DNA of 64,000 nt. Origin: Lentisphaerae bacterium GWF2_57_35 (lineage in GTDB: Bacteria > Verrucomicrobiota > Kiritimatiellia > CAIQIC01 > GWF2-57-35). Below the pieces are notes generated by a model. The model was not told the origin of the DNA and ran no database searches. It saw nothing but the letters and a program-made list of their open reading frames with translations. Both the position numbers and the translations under genes were made by a program. Positions 34,936 to 43,378 of the stretch are shown here, in pieces. The stretch's first letter is position 1; each line of letters opens with the position of its first letter. The stretch is taken from contig MHBK01000015.1 of NCBI GenBank assembly GCA_001804865.1, positions 56,571 through 120,570 on the forward strand, in the 5' to 3' direction.

Positions 34936-35733
34936 TTAAAAAGTGAACTTCGCGCCCAATCCATAGGCGTAGTGGCTGATGGGAAAAGAGCCGGTCAGGA
35001 GCAGATCCCCGGCCCGATAAAATTTCGCATCGATCTCGCCGGCCTCGACGTATCGAAAGTAGGCGTTGATCGAAAATCGTCGATAGACGGTCACATCGCA
35101 ACCCAGCCCCAGCACCAAGCCGGTCGTATCGTCGACCTTCATTTGCCGAAGGCCGTTTTCCGACCAGCCGGGATCTTCCTCGAAATCCGCCGAATAAAAA
35201 ACGCATCCCAACTCGGCAAAGGGCGTCAGTATGGTTTTGTTGGGATAGCAGGCCAATGCATAGACAATGGGGCCCGCGGCGTCGACGTTTCCGTCGGTAT
35301 TGTTTTCCAGCGGCCCATCCTTCGTGATGGCCCGCACATGGTCGTAGGAGATGCCCACGCCCAAATACTTGGTTGCCTTGTATTGCCCGTACACTTTTGT
35401 CGGCGCGTAGTCCTGGTCCTCGTGAAGCTCGTTGATGCTGCCGATGAAAGACCCTCTGTTCTTTTCGCCGCGCTTGGTTTCCTTCAACGAGTATTTCGTG
35501 ATGCGAGTTCCCAACTCCAAGCGGCCGGACAGATACTTTTCATAAAACCCTTTGGGCTCGGCCAGCCGGACGCGCTCGGGAACCGGCGTCTCCACCACGA
35601 CAGGCGCCTCCGACTCGTCGCGCAACGGCACCGGAGCATTGACGTCGTCCGCTGCCCCGGCAACGCCGGCCACGGCCAACGATAGACTCCAGATCCATAT
35701 CGGGAGACTCTTCCACCTTGTGTGCATTCTCAT
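34936..35733 (-). CDS. outer-membrane beta-barrel protein
   Basis: A 265-residue exported protein. The ATG at 35733 is chosen because AAAGGAG lies 7 nt upstream; the signal peptide reads LPIWIWSLSLAVAGVAGA. The mature part has regular strands (GRLELGTRITKYSL, KVYGQYKATKYLGVGISYDHV, GLVLGLGCDVTVYRRFSINAYFRYV) and ends YGLGAKFTF with terminal Phe, as in BAM-inserted barrels. It could be a porin-like or export channel. It is first in an operon with the epimerase and a GT-C gene and is divergent from another GT-C gene across a pair of dyad repeats. Confidence 0.78.
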   Translation of the reverse strand: MRMHTRWKSLPIWIWSLSLAVAGVAGAADDVNAPVPLRDESEAPVVVETPVPERVRLAEPKGFYEKYLSGRLELGTRITKYSLKETKRGEKNRGSFIGSINELHEDQDYAPTKVYGQYKATKYLGVGISYDHVRAITKDGPLENNTDGNVDAAGPIVYALACYPNKTILTPFAELGCVFYSADFEEDPGWSENGLRQMKVDDTTGLVLGLGCDVTVYRRFSINAYFRYVEAGEIDAKFYRAGDLLLTGSFPISHYAYGLGAKFTF

Positions 35734-35809
35734 CGCCATCTCCTTTTCAACCCTTTTTCCACGCCTTTTCACGACACAAGATGAGTGCTCAAAAGCTTCA
35801 AATCAACCC

Positions 35810-35859
35810 TTTTCCAATCATTGGAAAATTTTACGGCCCGTTTTCCAATGATTGGAAAA
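35810..35859. promoter_or_regulatory. two identical dyads between divergent genes
   Basis: TTTTCCAAT-C-ATTGGAAAA (35810-35828) and TTTTCCAAT-G-ATTGGAAAA (35841-35859) are perfect 9-bp inverted repeats with a single central base. Their centres are 31 bp apart, about three helical turns. They lie in the 163-bp region between the divergent beta-barrel and GT-C genes and could be operators for both; a dispersed repeat is the alternative. Confidence 0.6.
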
Positions 35860-35896
35860 CCTTCGCCTTATCGACTTTTTCGTCCATTTCCGTTAT

Positions 35897-38644
35897 ATGC
35901 ATCGCATGCTGCGTAATACAAAATCCCGTTGGCTCGCGTTGGCGGTCGGACTTTCGATCGTTGGCTTGGGCTTTTATCTCAGAACGGCCGGGCTTTTCCG
36001 CGGCCTGAACGACGAGGTGCTTTTTCACCCCGACGAGGCCAAGCAAGTCAGTGCGCTGTTCAATTATCTGAACGATCGTTACGTCTGGTATGTCGGCAGT
36101 TTATTCTACGATGGTTATCCGTTGTTTCTGAATCACGTCGACGAATGGCTTCTGCGTCCGATCTTCGGCGCCAGGACTTGGTTAAGCGAAGGGGTCGGGC
36201 TGGCTCCGCCCGGAGTCCCTTCCCGCCAGGAGTTGTTTTATTGGTCGCGCGCATTGCGGGTTTTTTATGGGTTGCTGGTGGTCTTGATGGCCTGGCCGGC
36301 CGCGAGGCTCCTGGGCTTGCCGCGCCCCCTCGCCTTTTTCTGCATGGCGTTGTCCGCCATCGCGCCGCTGTCGATCGTCGTGGCCCATTTCGCCACCGGG
36401 GATATCGGGGTGGATCTGTTCACGGCCTGCATCATCCTCTGTACGGGCTGGTATGCCCATCGCAAAGCCCATGCGGCTCTTTTCGCCGCGGGGATGTTCA
36501 CCGGCTTCGCCTTTGCGGCGAAGTACCAGGGCTTTCTGTCCGGCGGCGTCGTTTTTAGTTTTTTACTCCTGGAAACGCTGCTGACGGATCGCCACATCGG
36601 GCGATTCTTTCGCCGGTCGCTGCTCGTGCTGGCCGGGCTGGTTTCGGGCGTGCTGATCGCCATCCCGCAGTTTTTCATCAACCCCGAACGGACCTGGCGC
36701 GACACGTGGGATAATTTTATCTTCATCAAGAACTACAACGTGCCGGCCAAGTTTTTTGAGCTGCCTTTGGGCGAGCGCCTTTCCATGTGCTTCGCAAACA
36801 ACACCCCGCTAGTCTTGCAGGCGCTCGGTTGGTCGGTTGTCTTCGCCGCCGCTCTGGCCTGCCTCCTGACGGCCATCGCCCTGACGAAAACCTGGCGCGC
36901 GCGGAGGTCGCCGGACCGGGTGCTGCTCTTTGCGGCGGTGGTAAGCTTCTTTCCGTTTTGGGCCGTTCTCCTGTCGATCGCAGGCAAACCCCAAATCCAG
37001 GCTTTTCATTTCGCTTTTTTGCAGTGGCCGCTTTGCCTGGCGGTCGGCTGGACGCTGGGACAATTCTGGCACGCTTCCCGAAAACCCGCGCGGCGATTGG
37101 CCGTGGCGCTGGCGTTGCTGACGTTGTTGGAACTGGGCGCAGGAGCCCGGCGCGAACACTTTTTCTGGCAGCGGGAAGAACTGCGGTCCGTCGCCAAAAC
37201 CGTCCATACCGAACTCGTCGACGAACGCCTCATCCCCGTCCGCTGTCCGCAATCGGTCCGGACCATGCAGCTCGAGGACGACAATCTGCCGGCGTTCAGG
37301 AATTCTTCCGTGAAGGTTCCCGTGATGAACGGCCAATTCTGGAATGCCGCCGGTATCGCGCCCGTTCCCTCGGTCCCTATGCCGGGGCATCACGAATGGA
37401 TTTTTGTCAATGGCCCGGTCTTCCCGCGCAACGATCGGATGTTTCATGTTCCGGCCGGGCCCGCCCTGGAGAAAGGCCTGATCTTTCCCCAGGCCCCCAC
37501 CACCCTGACGCTGGCGGTTCAATCGGGGCTCTGGCCATCCGAAGTCAAGCTGACCGTGGGCGGACAACAGCGCGTCGAGCGGCTCGCCTCTTACGAAAGC
37601 CGGATCGTGACCTTGGAAGCGCCGCTGCAAGCCAAACCGCTTCTCTCCAATGCCTGGCATGTCGCCGTCCGCGCGCAGGCGGCCGTGGGCGATGCCTGGA
37701 TCGCGCTGCTGCCCGACGACCGCGACCGCGCCAATTATCAGCTCTGGAACGGAACCGGAGCGGCCCACTCGCTGCCCGCCGACGAAACGGCCCTTCGCCA
37801 CGTCGCAAGCGCCAAATACCTGGAAGGAACCGATGCCGCCGGAAAGCTTCTGAAATCCGGAGACGCCCTCGTTTTGAGTCGAAACGCCCCCTTGGCCGCG
37901 GGCATCTATCGCCTGGACTGCGAAGTGTTCCCTCTCGAAACCAATACCGCCGTCGAGCTGTCCGTCGAGGACCTCTTCTTCGGCGCGTCCGCCGTTCAAT
38001 CGCTGAGCGTTACCCGCCCATCGCCGGACAAACCCCAGGTCCTCACCCGCGTTTTTCAAAAAGCCTTCGTCCCTTGCGCCGTGGACCTCAAACTACAATG
38101 CGTCACCGGCATGTGCCGGATCGGCCGCTGGGAATTAAAACCCGAAACGGAAACCCTCGTCTCCGAATTGAATCGAAGCGTCGCCGCCGGACAACGCCCC
38201 GCCTGGCTTCGAACAACGCCTATCGAAGTCCCGCCCACCGCCCCCGGCCCGCTGGCCGGCATCGCCTTCGGACGGGCCGTGGAACTGATCGATATCCAAA
38301 TTCCCCCGGCGCTCTCCGCCGGTCCTACCAACATCCACTGCGCCATGAAGCTCAGCCGATTCCCTTTCCAACATTTCACCGAATATTTCGCGTTCGTCCA
38401 TTTGATCGATCGCAACGACGAATTGAAGGCCGTCATCACCATTCCCCTTTGGCAGGCGACCGCCTGCGAAAAGAATGTTTATCCCATCGAGTACGTCGTG
38501 CCGGCCGATCTTCCAAGGGGAGATTATTCGCTGTGGCTGGGCGTGTACAACGGACGCACCGATAAACGGCTGCCGATTTCAACGCCTCATGACGTGCCGG
38601 TGGAGGACGACAAAGTGCTGATCGGCCACACCACCCGGCTGTGA
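35897..38644 (+). CDS. GT-C-like membrane protein with large C-terminal region
   Basis: A 915-residue protein. The ATG at 35897 is preferred because the frame-opening ATG at 35852 lies inside the dyad repeat. The first loop carries NDEVLFHPDEAKQVSALFNYL, the acidic GT-C signature, followed by about twelve helices up to residue 430. The C-terminal half is extracytoplasmic and strand-rich, with two or more beta-sandwich-like stretches (about 540-640 and 680-880), probably carbohydrate binding. It is transcribed alone and ends before an intrinsic terminator at 38717. Confidence 0.75.
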   Translation: MHRMLRNTKSRWLALAVGLSIVGLGFYLRTAGLFRGLNDEVLFHPDEAKQVSALFNYLNDRYVWYVGSLFYDGYPLFLNHVDEWLLRPIFGARTWLSEGVGLAPPGVPSRQELFYWSRALRVFYGLLVVLMAWPAARLLGLPRPLAFFCMALSAIAPLSIVVAHFATGDIGVDLFTACIILCTGWYAHRKAHAALFAAGMFTGFAFAAKYQGFLSGGVVFSFLLLETLLTDRHIGRFFRRSLLVLAGLVSGVLIAIPQFFINPERTWRDTWDNFIFIKNYNVPAKFFELPLGERLSMCFANNTPLVLQALGWSVVFAAALACLLTAIALTKTWRARRSPDRVLLFAAVVSFFPFWAVLLSIAGKPQIQAFHFAFLQWPLCLAVGWTLGQFWHASRKPARRLAVALALLTLLELGAGARREHFFWQREELRSVAKTVHTELVDERLIPVRCPQSVRTMQLEDDNLPAFRNSSVKVPVMNGQFWNAAGIAPVPSVPMPGHHEWIFVNGPVFPRNDRMFHVPAGPALEKGLIFPQAPTTLTLAVQSGLWPSEVKLTVGGQQRVERLASYESRIVTLEAPLQAKPLLSNAWHVAVRAQAAVGDAWIALLPDDRDRANYQLWNGTGAAHSLPADETALRHVASAKYLEGTDAAGKLLKSGDALVLSRNAPLAAGIYRLDCEVFPLETNTAVELSVEDLFFGASAVQSLSVTRPSPDKPQVLTRVFQKAFVPCAVDLKLQCVTGMCRIGRWELKPETETLVSELNRSVAAGQRPAWLRTTPIEVPPTAPGPLAGIAFGRAVELIDIQIPPALSAGPTNIHCAMKLSRFPFQHFTEYFAFVHLIDRNDELKAVITIPLWQATACEKNVYPIEYVVPADLPRGDYSLWLGVYNGRTDKRLPISTPHDVPVEDDKVLIGHTTRL

Positions 38645-38664
38645 TCCGACTCATCGTCCAAGCG

Positions 38665-38684
38665 CCGGGACGAGGTCGTCCCGG
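38665..38684. repeat. short GC-rich hairpin repeat
   Basis: An 8-bp stem CCGGGACG/CGTCCCGG with loop AGGT, followed by CTCC. The same element with a G in place of A in the stem (CCGGGGCG) lies in frame inside a coding gene at 58827-58852. Confidence 0.65.
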
Positions 38685-38716
38685 CTCCAAGAACAATACC
38701 TCAATGGATTTTGGAG

Positions 38717-38739
38717 ACGGGGCCGCCTGGCCCCGTTTT
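38717..38739 (+). terminator. intrinsic terminator
   Basis: Stem ACGGGGCC/GGCCCCGT with loop GCCT, followed by T4, lies about 70 bp after the GT-C gene stop and directly abuts the end of the convergent gene. It may serve both strands. Confidence 0.75.
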
Positions 38740-40750
38740 ACCTGGCCAAAGCGTCCGCATAAACGCTTATTTCCGCCAGGGTCCAGGCAAACTTACGGCG
38801 TGGTTCCGTGATTTCAAGCCGCACGCCTTCAGCCGCCGGAGCGCCCGCGGGCAAATGCAAATCCGCGACGGCAGAACCATAAATGGGATGATTATTTCGA
38901 AAGTCAAAAGGCAGCGGCTTGCCTGACACATTGTCGAGGATTTTCTGCCAGCTCCCGTTGACCAACAGGTAGACGTTCATGCGCTCGGCGTTGTCTCGGG
39001 CTGCAACCCCATGATCCAAGTGAATGCGGCGAATCGTGCGCGGGCCCGTCCACGTCGCTTCAACCCACATCCCGGTTTGCTGGTTAAACCCCTCGCACCG
39101 CCAGTACGTCGGCAACCCGTCTACCAGATTGGACGCCGTTCCCGGATAATGACTGACGGCGCCGTGCAACGCAGTCACTTCCTCGCCTTCTTCCGCGCTC
39201 GAAATCGGCGACTCAAAATCCGTGTAGACTTCGTAATGCCCACAAGTTTCTTTCCGGTATTTAACGCCCATCGTCTCCAAATCCCTTTCGAAATCTTCGG
39301 GAAGAAAGCGATAGGTGTCGCTCAGGACATACGCCATGTTCGTCGCAGGATCGACGAGCTGCTCCTTGAAAGGCACGATCCAGCCCGGAAAACGCTCGTT
39401 GTACGGCTGGCTGCAAATAATCCGCTCGTCCGTCTCGTAGGTGATGCGATACGCGTCCACATAAGTCCCATGACACCGATTAATCCCCCTTTGATCCAGA
39501 TACCGAATCACCGGCGTCAAATCGTAGCCCTTCAGGCGCTCGGCAATCCCCGGATGAGACCATTGCTGTATCAACTCGATGGAAGCGCCGGCATTGGCCG
39601 CCAGCCAGACAACGGACAAGACCCCCAAGACAATTCGTCCGGCCCGCCCGGCCGACCGGTACAGCCAGGCCACGATAAACGGGAAACTCCATACCAGCGG
39701 AATCATGTAGCGATACGTATGAAAATGCGAGCGGCCGCTATCGGCGAAAAGCGCCAACCCCAGCCACGAAACGCCGACAAAAAACAATCCCGCCGATACC
39801 GCCGGACGCTTCTCCCGCCGCCAGCGCGCAAAAAAATCGAAGACCGTTACAAAGGTCGCCGCCAGCATCAGCAACAGCCAGACGATCCCGACAACCATTT
39901 CATAGCCCGACATCCAGGAAAGCCGCTCGATCGTGTCGGGAAACAGCGGGCAGGCAAAACCGAAAGCGGACGGCAGGACAAAGTTCAAGGCCGGCTGCAA
40001 CAGCCTCTTCACCGCCGAAGAAAGCGCGATGGACTGCGATACCGCCCCAAAGGCCCCACTATGCACATACTTGGCCGCCAGATGCGGCAGAAAACCCAGA
40101 AGCACCCCCAACGAATAGGCGCTCAGCGACATCCAGGTCGCACGCCAAGTACGCCGCAGCACGATCATCAGCCCGCCCATCAAAAGCACCGGTACCGCCA
40201 GCAACGTGTCGCTGCACACCAGCCCGGCGGCCAGCCCCGTCAGCAAAGCGATCGGCAGACCCCGCCCATCTTTATCGTTTTGTCGTTGCGCCAGCCAAAT
40301 GACCAGCGTCGACAGGAGCATCAGCGTCGGATAGCCCGGCAAAGCCACGCCGCTTTGCAGCGTCAGCAGATATGCGGAGGGAAACAAAATCAGCAGCGCC
40401 CCCGGCCATACCTCGCGCCACCGTCCCCACCGACGAAGAACGAGCAGCGAAAGAACCACCGTCAACAATCCAAATCCAAACGCCATCGCGCGGGCGCCAA
40501 AGGCATTTCGCGGCAGAAGATTAACGATGGGCGCCATCAAGTAGGCATCGAGTGGAAACAAGTACGGCGAGGCCAGGATCAACAAGGAAAGTTCGCCCCT
40601 CGCGATTTGCTTGGCCTGCAAGGCAATCTTGCACTCGTCGTCAAAAGCCGGAATGTGCGTGCTGCTAACCCAGAAAATCATCACCCGCAAAGCCACCGCC
40701 AAAACCGCAACCCCCACCCAGCCCAGTAGAGACCAGCGAATATTTTTCAT
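38738..40750 (-). CDS. GT-C-like membrane protein with discoidin-like domain (paralogue 1)
   Basis: A 670-residue protein. The first loop has IPAFDDECKIALQAKQIARGEL, then SPYLFPLDAYLMAP and RNAFGARAMAFGFGLLTV. About eleven helices reach residue 390. The C-terminal domain (about 530-670: VSHYPGTASNLVDGLPTYWR, GMWVEATWTGPRTIRRIHLD, WTLAEISVYA) resembles a discoidin (F5/8 type C) sandwich. It is clearly paralogous to the neighbouring gene 41056-43077 over its whole length, so the pair arose by tandem duplication. Probable role: sugar transfer to a surface glycan. Confidence 0.78.
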   Translation of the reverse strand: MKNIRWSLLGWVGVAVLAVALRVMIFWVSSTHIPAFDDECKIALQAKQIARGELSLLILASPYLFPLDAYLMAPIVNLLPRNAFGARAMAFGFGLLTVVLSLLVLRRWGRWREVWPGALLILFPSAYLLTLQSGVALPGYPTLMLLSTLVIWLAQRQNDKDGRGLPIALLTGLAAGLVCSDTLLAVPVLLMGGLMIVLRRTWRATWMSLSAYSLGVLLGFLPHLAAKYVHSGAFGAVSQSIALSSAVKRLLQPALNFVLPSAFGFACPLFPDTIERLSWMSGYEMVVGIVWLLLMLAATFVTVFDFFARWRREKRPAVSAGLFFVGVSWLGLALFADSGRSHFHTYRYMIPLVWSFPFIVAWLYRSAGRAGRIVLGVLSVVWLAANAGASIELIQQWSHPGIAERLKGYDLTPVIRYLDQRGINRCHGTYVDAYRITYETDERIICSQPYNERFPGWIVPFKEQLVDPATNMAYVLSDTYRFLPEDFERDLETMGVKYRKETCGHYEVYTDFESPISSAEEGEEVTALHGAVSHYPGTASNLVDGLPTYWRCEGFNQQTGMWVEATWTGPRTIRRIHLDHGVAARDNAERMNVYLLVNGSWQKILDNVSGKPLPFDFRNNHPIYGSAVADLHLPAGAPAAEGVRLEITEPRRKFAWTLAEISVYADALAR

Positions 40751-40830
40751 GTCTTAATCCAAATCGCGGTGAGATTAACGGCAGGGTTCATGCGGAGCAA
40801 GAGAAAAGGGTATCGGAACCTTCTTCTACC

Positions 40831-40850
40831 GGTCGCGACGGAGCGCGACC
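40831..40850. repeat. ACGGAG-loop hairpin (truncated three-way repeat)
   Basis: Stem GGTCGCG/CGCGACC with loop ACGGAG, preceded by a remnant of the first hairpin (TCGGAACC). It is a 5'-truncated copy of the repeat at 6820-6877. Confidence 0.7.
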
Positions 40851-40883
40851 CTCCAAAAATACAAAACTTCTTGTAGCTGCAAC

Positions 40884-41052
40884 GGGCGCATCCGGACAGT
40901 GCCGCATGTTTGACAGGAAAACACGGCGCTCAGCGGAGTGAGCGCCCTACCCACGGCAAAAAAGGTAGGGACGGCTCCCTGCCCGCAGTGCTACGCACAG
41001 CGTTGCAGGCGGGCGTCGCCGTCCGCTGTTGCGGCAGTGTCAGGATGCAGCC
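40884..41052. repeat. inverted-repeat element, copy c, with nested module
   Basis: Imperfect terminal inverted repeats (40884-40906 and 41030-41052) enclose the hairpin with stem GGCGCTCA and loop GCGGAG (40925-40946), CTACC/GGTAG, and stem GGACGGC/GCCGTCC whose loop is split by a 36-nt module (40979-41014). The right end lies 4 bp from the stop of the next gene. Confidence 0.8.
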
Positions 41053-41055
41053 GCG

Positions 41056-43077
41056 TTACGGAGAATGAGGCTCGCCTTCCACCACCTGCACTTCCGCAAG
41101 CGTCCAGGCATTATTCTTCCGCGGCTTGGCCACTTCGATCCGCACGCCTTGAATGGCTTCATGGGACGGCAATTCGATACGGGAAATGTAATGGCCATAA
41201 ACCGGGTGCATGTTCTGAAACTTGAACGGCGCCGGGCGGCCGGAAATATTTTCCAGCGCTCTTTTCCAAGTCCCGCCGGCCAGCACATCGACATGAATAC
41301 GATCGGCAAAATCCAGCTTCGATTCTCCGTGGTCCAGAGAAATCGCGCCGACCGAATGGGGCTTCTCCCACTCCAATTGCACCCACATGCCCGTCGTCTG
41401 AAGATAGCCGTCGCAGCGCCAATACTCGGGCGTCTCGTCCACCAATCGTCCGGCTGTCGCCGGATTGTGGCTGACCGTGGCTTTAAAGAAATCGCCCAAC
41501 GCAGAACGCGATGCCGTGTCCATCGGCCGGGACGAACGAAAGGCATGATAGACCTTGTAAACGCCGCACGTGGCGACGGTCGCCTCCACGTTCATGGCCG
41601 ACAGATCCTCCTCGAAATCGTCTGGCGTCATGAATCGATGATGCCTCCCCAACACGTACGCCACGTTGGTCGCACCATGCACCGCGTCCCGATACGGCAT
41701 CGGCCAACCCGGAAAGCGCTCGTTGATCGGCTGCGAACACACAATCTCTTCGTCGCTTAAAAACGTCAAGCGATAGGACGTGCCGTACGAGGAAACCGCA
41801 TGACGAATCCCCTGCGCCTTCAAGTACTCGATAACCGGCTGAAGCGAAGGCCGAAGCGTCGCGGCGTTCATCGTCTTCTCATCTCCCCAATGGGTCGCCA
41901 CCGACACTCCAGCCACGGCGTTGATCCCCACCAAAACAAGCGCCAAGCCCCCCACGGCCATCCGCCAGGCGGTCGAATGGAAATGCATTCCCAACACCCC
42001 TAGCGCAAAAGGAAAACTCCAGGCGGTAAGAATGAGATAGCGGTAATCGCCGGGGCCCGCCCGGCGAGTGAACAGAAACAGCACCATGCTCGCCCAGAGC
42101 AAACCTGAAAAGATTAGCGCAGGGACAAAAGCCGAATCTTCCCGTCGCCGAAGCCACGCGATCAAGCCCCTTAAAGCCACCCAGGTCGTCGCCGCCAAAA
42201 CGCTCAACCAGACCAAGGCAAACGGAACGATCAACCAGGCAAAAATGGGCAGCGTGCCGGAATCGGGAGCCAGCGTCGGGGTTAGACCCATCGCCGACGG
42301 CAGCGTTTTCTTCATGAAGACCGGCCAAAAACGGGCGAAAGCATCGTGCGCGCTGAAAAGCCCTGAAACATTTCGATGCGCGTTATGAATAATCAATTTG
42401 GCCAGAAAATAAGGGATCAATCCAACCGCCAAGGCGCTAAAAAGCAGTACGCCCCCGCCCGCCAACTGGCGAGGCCGCCGAATCGCGAACACGGACGCCG
42501 CCGTGACCGCCAGCAAGGCCGGCAACGTCAGCATGTGCCCGCTAAAGGCCAGCCCCGCCGAAAAGCCCGCTATCGCCAGCCAGAAGAACCTTGGAGGATT
42601 TCCAAAGCGATATTGCAGCACGCTGAAAATGGCCAGCGTGCTCAGAAAAATACTCGCGCTATATCCCGGCAGCGCATACGCGGACGTCAGCATCAAAACA
42701 TACGACGAGGGAAACATCAGCAAGAGCAAGCCAGGCCAAGTCACCGCCAACCCGCCCAAACGCCGAAGAATCAACACCCCTAAGCCCGTCGACATCAATC
42801 CCAACAGAAAGGCCACATAGCGAGCGCCGAACGTGTTGGCCGGCGCCCAGGCCGCCAACGGCGCATGCAAATAGGATTCCAAGGGAAAAAGATAGGGCTG
42901 CCCCATGAACAAAAGAGGAAACTGCCCTCGAAGAATTTCACGGGCTTGAAGAACCGTAATGCTCTCGTCGGTCGAAACCGGCAATTTCGCCAACCCATGT
43001 ACAAAAAAGAATATCCGAACGAACAACCCAGCCAGGAGCAACCCACCCAATATATATCCCCACGTCTTCCGGCTCAT
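41056..43077 (-). CDS. GT-C-like membrane protein with discoidin-like domain (paralogue 2)
   Basis: A 673-residue protein colinear with the 38738-40750 gene: the loop LPVSTDESITVLQAREILRG with the acidic motif, QPYLFPLESYLHAPLAAW, NTFGARYVAFLLGLMST, about eleven helices, and a C-terminal discoidin-like domain (VSHNPATAGRLVDETPEYWR, GMWVQLEWEKPHSVGAISLD, AWTLAEVQVVEGE). The ATG at 43077 is chosen; a GTG 9 bp upstream is possible. The two paralogues are separated by 305 bp of repeats. Function as for the paralogue, with possibly different sugar or acceptor. Confidence 0.78.
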   Translation of the reverse strand: MSRKTWGYILGGLLLAGLFVRIFFFVHGLAKLPVSTDESITVLQAREILRGQFPLLFMGQPYLFPLESYLHAPLAAWAPANTFGARYVAFLLGLMSTGLGVLILRRLGGLAVTWPGLLLLMFPSSYVLMLTSAYALPGYSASIFLSTLAIFSVLQYRFGNPPRFFWLAIAGFSAGLAFSGHMLTLPALLAVTAASVFAIRRPRQLAGGGVLLFSALAVGLIPYFLAKLIIHNAHRNVSGLFSAHDAFARFWPVFMKKTLPSAMGLTPTLAPDSGTLPIFAWLIVPFALVWLSVLAATTWVALRGLIAWLRRREDSAFVPALIFSGLLWASMVLFLFTRRAGPGDYRYLILTAWSFPFALGVLGMHFHSTAWRMAVGGLALVLVGINAVAGVSVATHWGDEKTMNAATLRPSLQPVIEYLKAQGIRHAVSSYGTSYRLTFLSDEEIVCSQPINERFPGWPMPYRDAVHGATNVAYVLGRHHRFMTPDDFEEDLSAMNVEATVATCGVYKVYHAFRSSRPMDTASRSALGDFFKATVSHNPATAGRLVDETPEYWRCDGYLQTTGMWVQLEWEKPHSVGAISLDHGESKLDFADRIHVDVLAGGTWKRALENISGRPAPFKFQNMHPVYGHYISRIELPSHEAIQGVRIEVAKPRKNNAWTLAEVQVVEGEPHSP

Positions 43078-43378
43078 CAAGTGCACCCAAAATTTTCTAT
43101 AACAGCCGCTTATGAAAATAATCCATACGCATTACGAATGCTTCGTTCCCTTTCCCCCTTGCGCGAGGCGCCCCGGATGGCCGTGCGACATCATTTCCGC
43201 CCAAAGTTAACGGAACTATACGTTCAGTGCATTCAATGAGCAAGAAAGGCTTCGTTTTTTTCCTTATCTGGCCCCCTACATGCAGCTTCCGTAATTATCT
43301 AATTGTAAAGTAGGGGTCTCCAGCTAAGATCGATCTAAAGAAGTAAGAAATACCATTCTACATATTTAAACAAACGTC
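43078..43378. other. divergent intergenic region
   Basis: About 300 bp between divergent genes. It must hold the promoters of the GT-C paralogue and of the deacetylase operon. Its 3' part (after 43250) is AT-rich. I see no repeat module, no clear operator and only a short open frame without ribosome-binding site. Confidence 0.4.

Noticed and set aside
43112..43210. short open frame starting MKIIHTHYE
   Set aside because: About 32 codons, no ribosome-binding site, no recognisable family; too weak to annotate.
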